Shown piece after piece: positions 1 to 11,300 of a stretch of DNA of 64,000 bases (position 1 is its first letter; every line of letters starts with the position of its first letter). Both the position numbers and the translations under genes were made by a program. Below the pieces are notes generated by a model. That model made no database searches and was not told the DNA's origin. It worked only from the letters and a program-made list of their open reading frames with translations. Location: contig LSYV01000022.1 of NCBI GenBank assembly GCA_001584585.1, forward strand, positions 91,364 to 155,363, written 5' to 3'. The stretch comes from Gonium pectorale (lineage: Eukaryota > Chlorophyta > Chlorophyceae > Chlamydomonadales > Volvocaceae).

Positions 1-384
1 CCCTTCACCTTCAACGCCTTCTCCTGCGCCATCATCGCCAACCTCGTGTCCACCAACGTCGCCAGCGTGGCCTCCGGCCTGGGCTCGGCCATCTCCACAC
101 GCTTCGCGCTCCGGACCTGCTCCGGGACCTTCAACCCCAGCACCGTGCCGCCCACGTACCCGTTCGTCAAGATCTGTGGCGCCTTCCAGACGCCCGCCGA
201 CGCGCTCATGGTGCAGCCCTTTGTGTCCAGCCCCGACGGCCTGGAGCGCTGGCTCTCGCTGGCGACGGGGGGCGGCAACTGCCCCGCCAACCTGCGCGGC
301 CACACGCTGCGCGCCTACATCGCCGACGAGAACGGCGCGCCCAGCACTTGCCTGCAGGGCAGCATCATCAAGACGTGCCCTTAG
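1..384 (+). CDS. pherophorin-like extracellular matrix protein, C-terminal end (5' cut by window edge)
   Basis: Frame 1 is open from the first base to the stop at 382-384, giving about 127 residues of a pherophorin C-terminal domain. Visible landmarks are the N-terminal FTFNAFSC stretch, the core KICGAFQTPADALMVQPF, SPDGLERWLSLATGGGNCP and the terminal CLQGSIIKTCP with paired cysteines. It aligns block for block with the end of the second gene at about 5220-5601 (LSGAFRTARDGLVLAPW, GPDGLESWVTFLMGGDTCP, CLQGSYTHTC), so the two are tandem paralogues. Pherophorins are secreted hydroxyproline-rich glycoproteins of the volvocine cell wall or extracellular matrix; in the usual layout a Pro-rich rod separates two globular domains. 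Only the second globular domain is present here. Signal peptide and rod lie outside the window. Confidence 0.85.
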   Translation, partial: PFTFNAFSCAIIANLVSTNVASVASGLGSAISTRFALRTCSGTFNPSTVPPTYPFVKICGAFQTPADALMVQPFVSSPDGLERWLSLATGGGNCPANLRGHTLRAYIADENGAPSTCLQGSIIKTCP

Positions 385-1313
385 GCCCCAGGGCCCTGGG
401 CCCTTGGCACTAGCCGAGAGGTCGGGAGGAGCCCGCCCTGAAGCGTTGGAAGGGGGACCTGAGGAGCCCCGGAGGGCGTGTATAGACGCAACCTCAGCGG
501 CGTAGTGATTGTGCGCGAGAGCGTTGAGCTATGCACGCTTTTTTTTCCTGTGGAAAGGTTACAGGCGGAGAGGCGAGGAAGGGCGCAGACAACGGGAGGG
601 AGACAACGGGACGCTTGGCTGGGGGGAAGCGGGGCAGAAAACTTGGGAGCGCTCCCCTTGGTGAGTGATGACGAGTATTGCTGAGCTGTTGGGTTGTGTC
701 CTTTTGACTGTGGGCTTGGTGTATTCACGCTTTCAGCTCACGCGCGTCCGGGTTGGTGAGGCCGGACCGGGCGGCGGCGGGCGGGGAACTGGCGCACAGG
801 GTTTCTTGAAGCGGGCGCGAGCAGCGCTTACCCTTGTCAGCGATATTGTCTAAAGATACATGTGACCCTAGCGGCGTTGTTGTGGGTTCCCATCCTGACT
901 GAGACAAGGGGGCGACCCGCGCCGCACGCGCTCTCGACTGGCTACACGTGCTTGGCACATCGGTCTCTTGCCGGGCACTTTGAGCTCACTGGTCCGTACC
1001 GAGAGTCGCGTCGACCAGCCCTCGCGCTGGCACGACGACCTGGCGTGCTCGTGCTCGGGGAGGGTGTCAACTCGTAACTGTGTATGTGCGGGGGCGTTTG
1101 CGCATCCCTGCAGTGATGCATTTGCTCTGCAAAGCTGCCATTGCCCGTACCAGCCAATACTGAGTCACAGGCGTTGCGAAAGATTGGACGCGCCTGTCGT
1201 CCTCTTAGCAGGTTTAGCTGAGACGTGTTACACCCTCGAGTGTGTCGCTGTGGGGGTCATTGGAGGCCATAAAGGACTAACGGTTGTGCAACTGCACGGG
1301 AGGTGGGCGACGT

Positions 1314-1318
1314 TGTAA
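1314..1318 (+). terminator. candidate TGTAA poly(A) signal of the first pherophorin-like gene
   Basis: TGTAA is the usual green-algal polyadenylation signal. This one lies about 930 bases after the stop at 384. The position fits a long algal 3' UTR, but a pentamer can occur by chance. Confidence 0.4.
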
Positions 1319-1871
1319 CCAAGCGAGATATCCCTTGTGCCGTTGCCATCATGTAGCTCCCTCTTCCTATGCAGAATGTTTCATAGCTGGAGTCGGGTCG
1401 CGTAACGATGTAGCAAGCTTGGCACGGCAGTTTGCGCGCTACCGTCCCGTCGGGTTCGAGTGCTTGAAAATTGCTTGAACGACTCGGCGAATGCATGGAC
1501 AGCGACGACGCAGGCACATTTGTTCACTGCAATGACGAATGAATGAGATGTATGGGATAAGCCCGGAATGGTGGCGCCCGGCTGCCCCGCCACCCGGTAA
1601 GCCCGGCGCCACCCGGTAAGGTAGGCCTGGTAGGCGCTGCCCCCTCGGCCGCAGGGCGCCGGCCCGTATGTGTGCGTATTTGTGTGTCGCACCCGTTTGC
1701 GGTGCAAATCCATTGTATAAAAGAAATATATACATAGGCTGCAATGCAGCAAATACACCATCGACAGATCCTACTTAGCTACTGCACACCTTCATGCCCT
1801 TAGCGTCATTTAAGGATGAGCGGAACATGAATAATGCATGCAGAAAGAAGCTTGTTGTGGTATCCGAAAAT

Positions 1872-1906
1872 CTTACCACCTGACAGCAGGCAGGTCAGGT
1901 GGTAAG
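1872..1906. repeat. perfect 13-bp inverted repeat with 9-nt loop
   Basis: CTTACCACCTGAC (1872-1884) is followed nine bases later by its exact reverse complement (1894-1906). No gene is visible around it. Confidence 0.8.
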
Positions 1907-2017
1907 TTATCGACGAGCGACTTACGTGCTTTTGCGGTCACTACAGCATCATTTATACGCAAAAAATTGCAATGCCACTTCGATTACCGCCAAGGCCGCT
2001 GCTGAGGTCGCATTCTC

Positions 2018-2039
2018 GCCTACCCCACACTGGGTAGGC
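2018..2039. repeat. 8-bp inverted repeat (hairpin)
   Basis: GCCTACCC, a six-base loop and GGGTAGGC form a perfect 8-bp stem about 110 bp downstream of the larger hairpin at 1872-1906. Function unknown. Confidence 0.7.
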
Positions 2040-4109
2040 CGCGGTCGCGATAGCTCAGCAAGTCCATTCGAGTATGAAGGCGTTGGCTACTTAACTTGTG
2101 CGCAAAACTACAATTCAGGTTACTGTACAACCGTGGTGACTATAGAAGCACGCGCCTCATAGCTAACTTTTAGCGGGGTCACACCCCACTTAGCGAGCGC
2201 TAATAGTGGGTGGCTAAGTCTCAAGTGGAAGCAGGCCCTAAGGGAACGGTTGGCCCCTTACTTTTATCCTTCCTCAAGAGCCGTCGAGCTCCAGCAACAG
2301 ACGCACTTGATCCCAAATATCCTTAGCAGATAATGAATAGTACTGATCTAAGTAAACATGCAGGCAGGCAGTATCGGCCATCCTAGCACTGCGGTAAAGC
2401 TTGTGGGACTTCTCACCATGGTCTTAACTCCACATTGCCTTGCGGAGAGATAGGCTGGACAGTGCTAGGTCAGGTACGGCCGGTGAAGCCGCCTTGTGCA
2501 ACCTTATCGTATGTGCCGCGTTGCCTTCATGCCAGAACATTGTACTTCCTGATTGCGTTGCTCAACATCTCCCAACGGCATCGCTTGCATCGCTGGTGCC
2601 CGTTCAGATAGCTGCTGGCGCGTACCGGCTTGAGGGTAAGTTGCTGTCGCCTATGCAAAGGTCAAGTTGGCTAAAGCTTTGTGAAATTACTGTCAGGTTG
2701 CGCGGCGAGGACCTACCGTAAAATGCTAGGCGCGCTTCTCGGCGCTCGCGCAGCCGCAATGCTCTATGACGCGGCTTGAAGCAAGATATATAGGGCAGCT
2801 CAAACCGCTGAGTCTGACAACCTGCGCATCCTGGCCTTTTCTGCCCTCCACCTCGTCAAGCCGCCGCAGATACCAGTAGTCCAACATGACGCTTCTACAT
2901 TGGCTGGTAGCGCAACTTTGCGTTTCCATAATTGTCACATGCCATCTGGCAGGTGCGCTGGGCGGAGATATGTAGCGCGCGGCGGGCTACACCGATGAGA
3001 GCGTGGAACGGAAACCGATGCAATTGGGAGATACGTTCCCAGCCGCAGGAGCATCCAGGAAGTTACATGTGCTGTGGGCCGTGTTGCATCGGCGTCCGGG
3101 AAAGCTTTGCATGGCAGCCCATGTTACCGAAGCAACACCCGCCCGAACGTGCGGACTTGTGCCAAAACACGCGCATGCGGGGAATGTCCGGATGGACACT
3201 CCACCTCCAAATATGCAACAAGGTCCACACCCCGGGCTTTGCCTCGCGCTCCCACCCAGGCGCTCAGACCACGACGCTCAAGGCCACCGCTGGAGCTGCC
3301 GAATTGGTGACCCTTCCCTGGTGCCAGGTCAAGAAAGAATCTTATAGCTGCGCGTGCAACCCATACGGAATTGCATGGTTGAACCGTACACAGGTGCGGG
3401 CTGCTGTTCGCAGCACTCAGGCCTAGGTGTGCTTGCAAGCAATTCAGTGCCCTTGCGTCCTCTAGGGCATGTCGCAGGTGCTAGGATCCAGCCAGGGGAG
3501 ATCCTGGACCCAGCGAAATCATTCGTTTACTGCTTTTATGGTAGCGATTTGCTTGCTTAGTGATCAATGTCCGGTGACCAGGACCCCGTCGGCACATCAT
3601 AGTTCCAGTGGCCGTGTGCTTTGATGCGTCCACCACCCGGCATGACAGGTTGCGGCGGGCATCCGGAGCTGCATTGGCATCAAGTATGTCGGTTGTGACA
3701 CGAAGAAGAAATGCTGCAGAGGCATGCTGAGCGCCGTCGACACGTTTTCGGTTAGTGAACTCTGAAACCGGGGGTCCTGGTGTGCTGGAGCGCATGGCTC
3801 GGTGTGTGCATCTAGCGTCATCAAGATGACAGGCTAAGAGCACGCAAGCAAGGAGCAAGCAAGCTACCCGGTAGCCCATGGGGCCTCCGTCCGACCCAAC
3901 AGTGCAATAACCCACCGTATACATTGTGTTTTTTGGTGTTGGTATTGCTGGGAAGCTGTGCCGAGCCGGCGTCCAGACGGCATGACCGGCAGTGCGGGAG
4001 TCATCCAGTCACGGTCGGGCGGTGACACGCGCGCCAAACATGATGCACCCAAACATGCGGCCTTGGCCTGTACGGATGGCGGGTTAGCCGCTGCGCGGAG
4101 CCGTAGGTA

Positions 4110-5601
4110 ATGGGCCGAGGGATGGTTACACGGCTGCCCATGCGTGTCCCACGCCCGCAGTTTCAGACCACAGCGCAGTGCAGCAACAACAGGACATCGA
4201 TCTCAAGCATCCTCGTGGGCGGCCGGGAGCACCAGTCCTGGGGGACTTTTACCCACGACAGAGGTAACGGCTACGGCGTGGCCATGCTTGAAACCCCATG
4301 TGCAGAGGCCGGTGTGCAGCTGTCGTTGCAGTTGGCGCAGCCCACGCATCCACGCAGGCGTGACTGCGGTAGGTGTATTGATTGTGGTAGACGTGTGAAG
4401 GTTTGCGTCCACGAGCTGCCGGGTGCTGCACCGCTGACGGCATTCCAGTGCCATCTGCTGATGGCATCCACTGCCAGTGGATTTTCGACTTTGCTGCGCC
4501 GAAAGTCGTGGCCCACACGGAGCTTTTCCCTCACTCGCGCCCCCCCCCCGCAGGCTACGAGCTGAGGATATTTAACCTGGGTCGCAAGAATGCGACCTTC
4601 GTGGGAACAGACATTTGCATCACATCTGCGCCGCCCTGCTCCCGGTGGGCCGACCTCTGCTTCGACCAACAAACGACGGTCTGCCGGTACTTCCTCGCAG
4701 ATGCCTCAACCGTATCGGCCACAGCCTTTTGTCCCACATGTGTTGCGAGCCTGCCAGCGGGCCCACCCCAGCCTTCGCCACGTCCTCCCCGCCAGGAGCA
4801 ACCGCTCACACCTGGTTTTTGGCGCTATCCACCGCCTCCGCGCCCCTCGCCGCCAAACACGGACCCACCGATGCCTTTACCGCCGGGATGGCCCCTGACT
4901 CCCAACATAAAGAGGCATCCACCTCCCACCGGCCCCCCCGTCACCATCCGTACCGCTGCCTTCACCGCCGGGATGGCCCCTGACTCCCAACAAAAAGCGG
5001 CCTCCACCTCCCCCAAGGCCCCCTCCCGTCACCATCCGTGTCGGCACCGGAGGCGCCTTCCCCGACACCCTCACCTTCGCCTCGACTGACAACTTCGCCA
5101 CCTCCATTCATACCGGCACCGGAAGACGCCAGGGGTATGCCGCTCGTACCTCCGTCTCCAGCCCCGCCCCCGCCCTGTGTCGTCGACACCTACGTCTACG
5201 TCCTGCCACGGAATGCGTCCGCACAGTCCGGGCTTCGGCAGCTGAACTTTACGTTTGACAATGCCACGTGCTCCAATGTCGCCAACCACATCAGCAACGG
5301 TTTCTCGAGGGAGGCGGCGTTGGTCGGCTCGACTCTGACCACCCCCTTCACGCTTACGGGCTGTGAGGCGTCCCTCGTAAAGCTGTCGGGCGCCTTCCGC
5401 ACGGCCCGCGACGGCCTAGTGCTGGCGCCGTGGCTCAACGGACCGGACGGACTGGAGAGCTGGGTCACGTTCCTCATGGGCGGCGATACGTGCCCTGAGA
5501 GCCTAGCGGGCTCCACCTTAACCAGCACCGTCGCAGGACCCAACGGATCATTTACATGCCTTCAGGGGAGCTACACGCATACTTGCGGTGCGACAGCTTG
5601 A
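4110..5601 (+). CDS. pherophorin-like extracellular matrix protein (tandem paralogue)
   Basis: Two pherophorin globular domains flank a Pro-rich segment. An intron at 4369-4553 (GTAGGT donor, acceptor after a C-tract ending CCGCAG) joins a frame starting with ATG at 4110 to the N-terminal domain: GYELRIFNLG, VGTDICITSAPPC, LCFDQQTTVCRYF, FCPTC. The phases match (G+GC gives Gly). The rod (about 4760-5170) contains PPRPSPP and PPPPRPS runs. The C-terminal domain runs to the stop at 5599-5601 and ends CLQGSYTHTC. The N-terminal domain reads in frame 2, the middle of the rod in frame 3 and the C-terminal domain in frame 1, so either small introns or frame-breaking changes lie in the rod; an 85-bp duplication there is not a multiple of three. 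The start at 4110 is a guess: no convincing signal peptide is visible, and a 5' exon may be missing. Confidence 0.7.
4866..5035 (+). repeat. 85-bp tandem duplication in the pherophorin Pro-rich rod
   Basis: CGCCGGGATGGCCCCTGACT occurs at 4881 and again at 4966, and the following CATCC-ACCTCC-GTCACCATCCGT blocks are also duplicated. The spacing is 85 bp, so each copy shifts the reading frame. The amino-acid version PPGWPLTPN-K-R-PPP appears in frame 2 for copy 1 and frame 3 for copy 2. Confidence 0.8.
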
Positions 5602-6042
5602 ACGCCACCAGTGCCATAGCGCGTGTACTGTGTTTGGTTTTGTCGGGTCCTGTCGCCCCCGGTTGTTACCTCGCTACACAGGGCGGCAGAACGTGCGTTT
5701 TCTCCCTTGGCGTGTTGGCAGATGTGGCACGTGTGGCACGTCCCAACCGGATTTGCACTATGCGCGACTGATACATGGTAGGGATGCGCGGCAACTCCGG
5801 CTGCGTGCCGCACGGATTCCTCGCCTCGGTGTCTAACGCATATCTCGAACCGTGCTTGCTGTTTCGCCATGTTGTGCCGGGAGTGGGAAGCGGTGTCTGT
5901 GCTGCAAAAGTGCGCCGTCCTGGTAACCGTTGCGTGCCGTTGCCTGTCCGTCTGCCTCAGCGGCCGTCTCACTGGAACATGTCGACACGGCCCCTTGTAC
6001 GCACGGACGCGCGGACAACATGTGTGCCTACTACAGAAGAAT

Positions 6043-6047
6043 TGTAA
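6043..6047 (+). terminator. candidate TGTAA poly(A) signal of the second pherophorin-like gene
   Basis: TGTAA lies about 440 bases after the stop at 5601, a normal 3' UTR length for volvocine genes. Confidence 0.45.
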
Positions 6048-6252
6048 ACCGCATGTTGGCCTACTGCCTAAGTGTATGTACTACACATGCGTAGCACTTG
6101 CCATGTGTTTGCCTGTTGCCGGCGGATCACTGACTTGCCGAGTACATTAATCGTGCATCACGATACGGCGTAACCGTACGGCGTTGTTGATTGCTGTTGC
6201 ATGGTGTTTGCGCGTAATTGCTTTCCAAAAGTGAGATAGGAGGGGATCGCGA

Positions 6253-6269
6253 AGGGGAGAATCTCCCCT
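6253..6269. repeat. 8-bp hairpin flanked by CGCGA/TCGCG
   Basis: AGGGGAGA, one base and TCTCCCCT form a perfect 8-bp stem; CGCGA just before it and TCGCG just after could extend the pairing. A similar GGGGAG/CTCCCC hairpin occurs at 62849-62866. Confidence 0.6.
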
Positions 6270-8332
6270 GGGATCGCGTGAGAAGAAGGGTACGTGCTGT
6301 ACTCGCGTGTCCAGCTTGGAGGAAACTGTACACGGCAGTGCGGTGTTTAAGGCTGCATCAATCGTACGTGCTGGCGATCCCATGCAACCGTGCACGGAAA
6401 CTAGGGCCAATTGCCAAGATGACATCCGCTGAATGTTTGGAGCCAGGATGGCCCCCACTGCCGCGGCAACAGAACGGGAATACAGGGAACAGGATGAAGC
6501 GGGCGTGACTAACACTCAATGGAACTATGAGACAGTCAGAGCATCGATTGGATGGTCAAGGCCGGTCCGAGAGGGGAGGACAGGATTGTGAAGGAGCTGC
6601 CTTATGTCATGGCGTTTCGTCCGAAACGTGGCATGCCGTCCCAACATGCGTGGCGGGAGTTACAGCCTTCTACCGCGCATCAAAGGGTACGCCGCTACCC
6701 GCGCAAGCACTTGCATGATTGCGACAGGGGCAATCCTGCGACCGTGGCACACGTCGTACGTGCCGTATGTGCACGGTGACTGGTTGGTGATTGGAATCGG
6801 CTAGACGGCAGCATTATCATCCGCCTAGCCAGCATTCAACGTATGCCACGGCGCACTCAGTAAGCACTGCATACTTGGGACTCTGCTTTGCGCGCATTTC
6901 TATCAGGGGCGGAGCTGCAGGCTGGCGTCATTACACAAAGGTTTGTCGGCAACGCTTTTGATGGCCTTCCTTGGGCGTCATCCACGTAGATCTCGTGGCG
7001 GAATTGTGGGATTGTGCGCAATCACCGCACACTGATCCGCCTGCGTTGCAAGCATGCAAACAAAGAATGTGACAGCACTGCATAGCATCACGGCTCGCGA
7101 GGGTTGGACACATCATGTCGTGTCTAGAACCCGCTGACAGCTCGTCGTTTTTTCCACGAGTTTGCCAGCAATACGACTCTGCTGGTGGCCTGCGGCGTTG
7201 GGTCACCTGCACTCTCACGGTAACCCTGGACACCCGACACCCGTCACTCACGGCACAACAATCCCAGTCTTGCTCGGGACGGATGATGAGATGTGACAGG
7301 TACTGCGTAAGCAGGGGCCCGCCCTCTCGCCCAAGGCGTGGGTCTCGACGTGCTGGCGGTGGCCGTGGCGGTGGTGGTGGAGCGCTGCGGGGGCTGCGGG
7401 GCCAGCACCCGCACGGTGGAAGCTGGCGGTAGCGGGGTCACCCAGCGGGGCGGTGGCCCCAGGCCCTTTGCCAGGTGGCCACCTCTCGCTGTCCCAGCTC
7501 CCAGTTTCCCCGGGGATGCTGTGAGCGACCCCGCAGCGCTCTGCTGCCGCCCGCACCGCTGGCCGGGGGCCCCACGCGCGGCCCCGCAGCGGCCGCACAC
7601 CGGCGCACTGCGCCGTGTGATGGGCCGTGCGGGGCAGGGCTGGGCGGTGCCCCTCCTGCCGACTGCAACACATTCGCTGACGTTCACACGGGGTTGGGGG
7701 CCTCCACGTGGGCTGGCGGGGCGAGGGCGGGAGCAACCACCCACCCCGCTGCCACGCCTGGACCACACTACTGTGCCGTGTCCCGGCGTGCAAGACGTGC
7801 CCGCCTGTGCACCACCGTTCGCCTCCAGACCCCTCCTTACATTGCGTGGCCCTCTCCGTTCGGCGCCCCCCCGCTGGTCCCCGGCGTTGCAGGCGCAGGC
7901 GGTCCCGCGTTCTTCGGCACCACACCCGACGTCGCAAGCTCGCTAGGCCAACCAGCCCGGCAGCCAGCTAGGCTAGGGCAGAAAGGCCCCGAGGCTGCCG
8001 CCGACTGACCTCACGCTCCGGGTCGGCACGGGCGCGGGTGCGCCACAGGCGGGCAGCGGTCCACGAGCAGCGGGGTCTGACTGCGGTCTGCGGCGGCGCC
8101 GAGTCGGTTCGGTCCCCCCGCCAGGGTTGTGGGGGAACGCGTCGTTCGCCCTGATTCCGCAAGCCGCTGCCAGAGGATAAGCGCTCAGCAGCGGCGGCGA
8201 CGAAGGCAGCGCGTCGCCGGCATCGGTGCTGTAGCGGCGGCGTCCAGTGAGACACAGGGGCGCAAGAGAGGAGCCGGGGCAGCAGAAGCCAGGAGGTGCC
8301 GTGGGCTGCGTTAAGGGAGGCCCAAAGGCGGG

Positions 8333-11300
8333 ATGCTGCTTCGACTTCGGTCGAGGGATGGCTTGGAGCGGATTGAGGTATGCCCTCGAGGCGTGGCATC
8401 GGGGCGCGTGGTCCTGGCGGGTGTGTTTGTGTGTGGGGGGGGAGGCGCAGGGGGACCAGAGGCCACGGGCTCGGGCGGTGGAGGGTGTTGTGTATTTCGG
8501 GTTTGGGGGACTTGCCGGTCTTGCGCGGGGAAGGGCCGTGGGGGCTCGGTGCGTTGCGAAGGGAAGGGCGAGGGAAGCCGACGGGTCGTCATGGCAGTGC
8601 GGCCCCCGCCTCCTGCCTAAATCCATCCTGCCTAAATGCCTCGGTGGAAACCCGAGCAGCTGCCGTACGCAGCTGCGTACGGTTGGGCCAGGAGGCGGCA
8701 GCCCCACGCTGCTGCGCTGCGAAGGGCTACGGGCTGCTGCGCTCCCGTCCACAGCCCGAGTCCCCAAACCCTCTCTGCACCTCATCTGCAGTCAGGCTCC
8801 CAGCCTGCCCGGACCGCTCCGCCCGTCCCCAATGTCTGTGCCCCCTGTGGCTCAACCCCACATGTCCGTGCTGCACCCCAACTCCATAGCCCGCCTCCAT
8901 CCTCCATCCTCCACCTATACCGCGCCCCTACCTCCGCCCCTCCGCCCCTACCTCCGCCCCTACGCTCCTACCTCTGCCCCTACGTCCGCCCGTACTTCCG
9001 CCCGTACCTCCGCCCGTGGAATGATCAAGTGCTGCTGGCGTCCAGACCGTTACCTCCAACCCTTGCTCTCGTTCGAACTCCGTTTTGCCCGCTTACCTGG
9101 CCCGCAGGTCCCCGACAACGCGACGCTGTCGGCCCTCAAGTCCGCCATCCACGAGCGGCTGGCCATCCCACTAGACGACATGCTGCTCAGCAAGCAGCCC
9201 GCGTTGCTGACCAGCAAGGAGCCGTACAGCTTCAGGGACATGGCCATCAACGACGCCACGCTCAAGTGAGGAAGGGCGGCGGTCTCGCGCGGGCTCCGCA
9301 CGGTCCTCCGGTTTCCCCGTGTCTGGGGGAGGGGATGTGCATGGGGACGTGGGGTTCGGAGGCGGCCCTGCAGCGGACACGGGCGCGCCCGCCTTGTTGC
9401 GCGCTGCGGTCTGCATATACACCCCCCACCCACACACACACACACACGACGCCCCAAATAGAAGCCTCCCTCGTGACTCTCTGCCCTCCCGCCTCAGGTC
9501 CTTGGGCGTGTCCCACGGGGACATGGTGTACCTACTCTACAGCTTTGAGCGCCAGGTGGAGCCCGCGGTCAAGCCAGTCGGTGAGCGGGCTGGGGAGGGG
9601 CGGCTGGTGGGGGGCGGGGGGGGACGGCGGAGGGGCGGGGGCGGGGGCGGCTGCGGGGGCGGGGGCGGGGGGCGGGGCTCGCGGTGGAACTGGCTTGGAA
9701 GGCACGCTGCCCGGACGGCGTGCATGGAAGCTTGGACCCGGGGGGGGGGGCGTGCGCATCGTTTGCCCACGGGAGGTCAAGCTCGCGGGGGGATATGGGA
9801 TATGGGGCAGGGGATTGGGGCCTGTGCCGGGGCGGACCGTTGGTCGATGACACCGAAGGGGGGCGGGGCCGAATGAGGGGCGGGATGTCGGGCCATGAAA
9901 CGAAGACGGAGGACTGCGGAAGGCCACGGCGTCTGGGCGCAACGGTCGGCTTCGTGACTGGGCATGTACTCTATGCGTGACAGCGTGCTCAAAACATTTC
10001 TCGAGACCGCGAGCAAAACCATGTAGCCGGCAGCCCATGGACCGTCAGCCCTGACAGGGTGTTCTATCTGCGTGCCAGCGTGTTTAAACGTGTCGGGTGA
10101 CCGGGTGTGTGTGGGCAGTGCTGCGCAACAGTCGCTCAGGCCCATCGCGAACTGAAAGCGCGCCGCCGGTCAGTGGCCGACCTGCTGCGCCACCCCCAAC
10201 CCCCACGTCCTGAACTCTCACTTCCTGCCGCCTGAGTGCCACTCCTGCCGCCTGCACACCGACTCCCCACTCCCACTTCCCGACAGCCAAGCCGTTTGGC
10301 GCCCACATGACCCTCAATGACGTGATGGCCAAGATCATCAAGATTGAGCGGCAGGAGAAGCCGCACACGCCCGCGGTGTCGTTTGACAGGAACGCCGCCA
10401 ACGTGTTCCAGTCTTACCTGCAGGGTGAGGACCCCCCCTCCCGGGGCGGCAGGAAAAGGCACCCGCGGGGCAGGACAGGGCTGGGGAGAGGACCAGCGTC
10501 TGTACAATGAATGGATCTCGCTCCATTGCGCTTTGCCCCCATGAGCTTATGCCATGTTGGGCAAGGGGTGGAGTGCTGTGAAGGGAAGGCCGCGCAGCTT
10601 GCAGGACAAGAGGCGAGCGCTGGTTCCGGCACGTTCGTGCCCGGCGTGCTGGTCATGTATGTGCCAGACGGGAAGCGCTGGACTGCGCGAGGGGGAAGGC
10701 CATGGAAGGCTGCCTCTCTAGCACCTGTTTTGAGCCTCTTGAAGCGCCGAGTCACCCGTCGCTCAGCGTGCTTCTTCGAGTGAGAGCCTGGGTGGCCTCC
10801 ACGCTCCTTGGGCGTTGAGGGTGCTACGCAGGAAGCCTCCTTTAAGTCTCCGCATCCACACGCTCTGCGGCACACCTCAACCCGTCCCCGCCCCACTTCG
10901 CCCTTCCCCCATGCCGGGTCGCAGGCGCATATAACTTCTCCATCAAGCGGGGCGGTCTGCTGTACGGCGAGGTGGAGGAGGACGGCACGGTCAAGGTCGA
11001 CTTCATCTACGAGCCGCCGCAGGTACGAAACGCTACCACCATGTTTGTCGTGCTGACGGTACGGACATAGTGTACGGGGCCGGGTGCCGGACCGTCTTGG
11101 CTTTGTGTGTTTCTGGGGGTGGGGGCACTATCCCGCTTCACCGAAGTCTCCCTAACAGCCCAGTGTATGCTCTCGTGTGCTCCCGCTGAGCATGGTGGTA
11201 TGTCCGCCAGCACCCAATCTCTAGCTCCCATACCCCCGAACCTGCCCCACCCAGCATGCCCTTGCCTGCATCCGGCCCCCGCCCGCCCGCAGGAGGGTAC

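Larger units (their letters stand above)
385..4109. other. intergenic region between the two pherophorin-like genes
   Basis: This is 3.7 kb with no protein family I can recognise on either strand. Short open frames (for example 2932-3426 on +) show no conserved motif and no splice-compatible partner. The stretch holds the 3' UTR of the upstream gene and two hairpins listed separately (1872-1906 and 2018-2039). The far 3' part must contain the promoter, and possibly unrecognised 5' exons, of the second pherophorin-like gene. Confidence 0.5.
5602..8332. other. intergenic region upstream of NPL4
   Basis: It begins with the 3' UTR of the pherophorin-like gene. From about 7300 to 8330 it becomes extremely GC-rich, leaving open frames on both strands (for example 7338-7946 + and 7244-7937 -) that show no conserved domain and look compositional. 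The last few hundred bases must contain the NPL4 promoter. A hairpin lies at 6253-6269. Confidence 0.5.

Noticed and set aside
2932..3426. 164-codon + frame with many cysteines as a possible 5' exon of the pherophorin gene
   Set aside because: Cys spacing does not fit the pherophorin N-domain, and no intron joins it in phase to 4110-4368.
7244..7946. Overlapping 170-230 codon frames on both strands upstream of NPL4
   Set aside because: The local composition is extreme GC; the proteins are Arg/Pro/Ala-rich without motifs, and no splice-linked partner was found.
9421..9450. CACACA run and G-rich runs in NPL4 introns as regulatory elements
   Set aside because: Simple-sequence tracts are common in these introns, and nothing ties them to a function.
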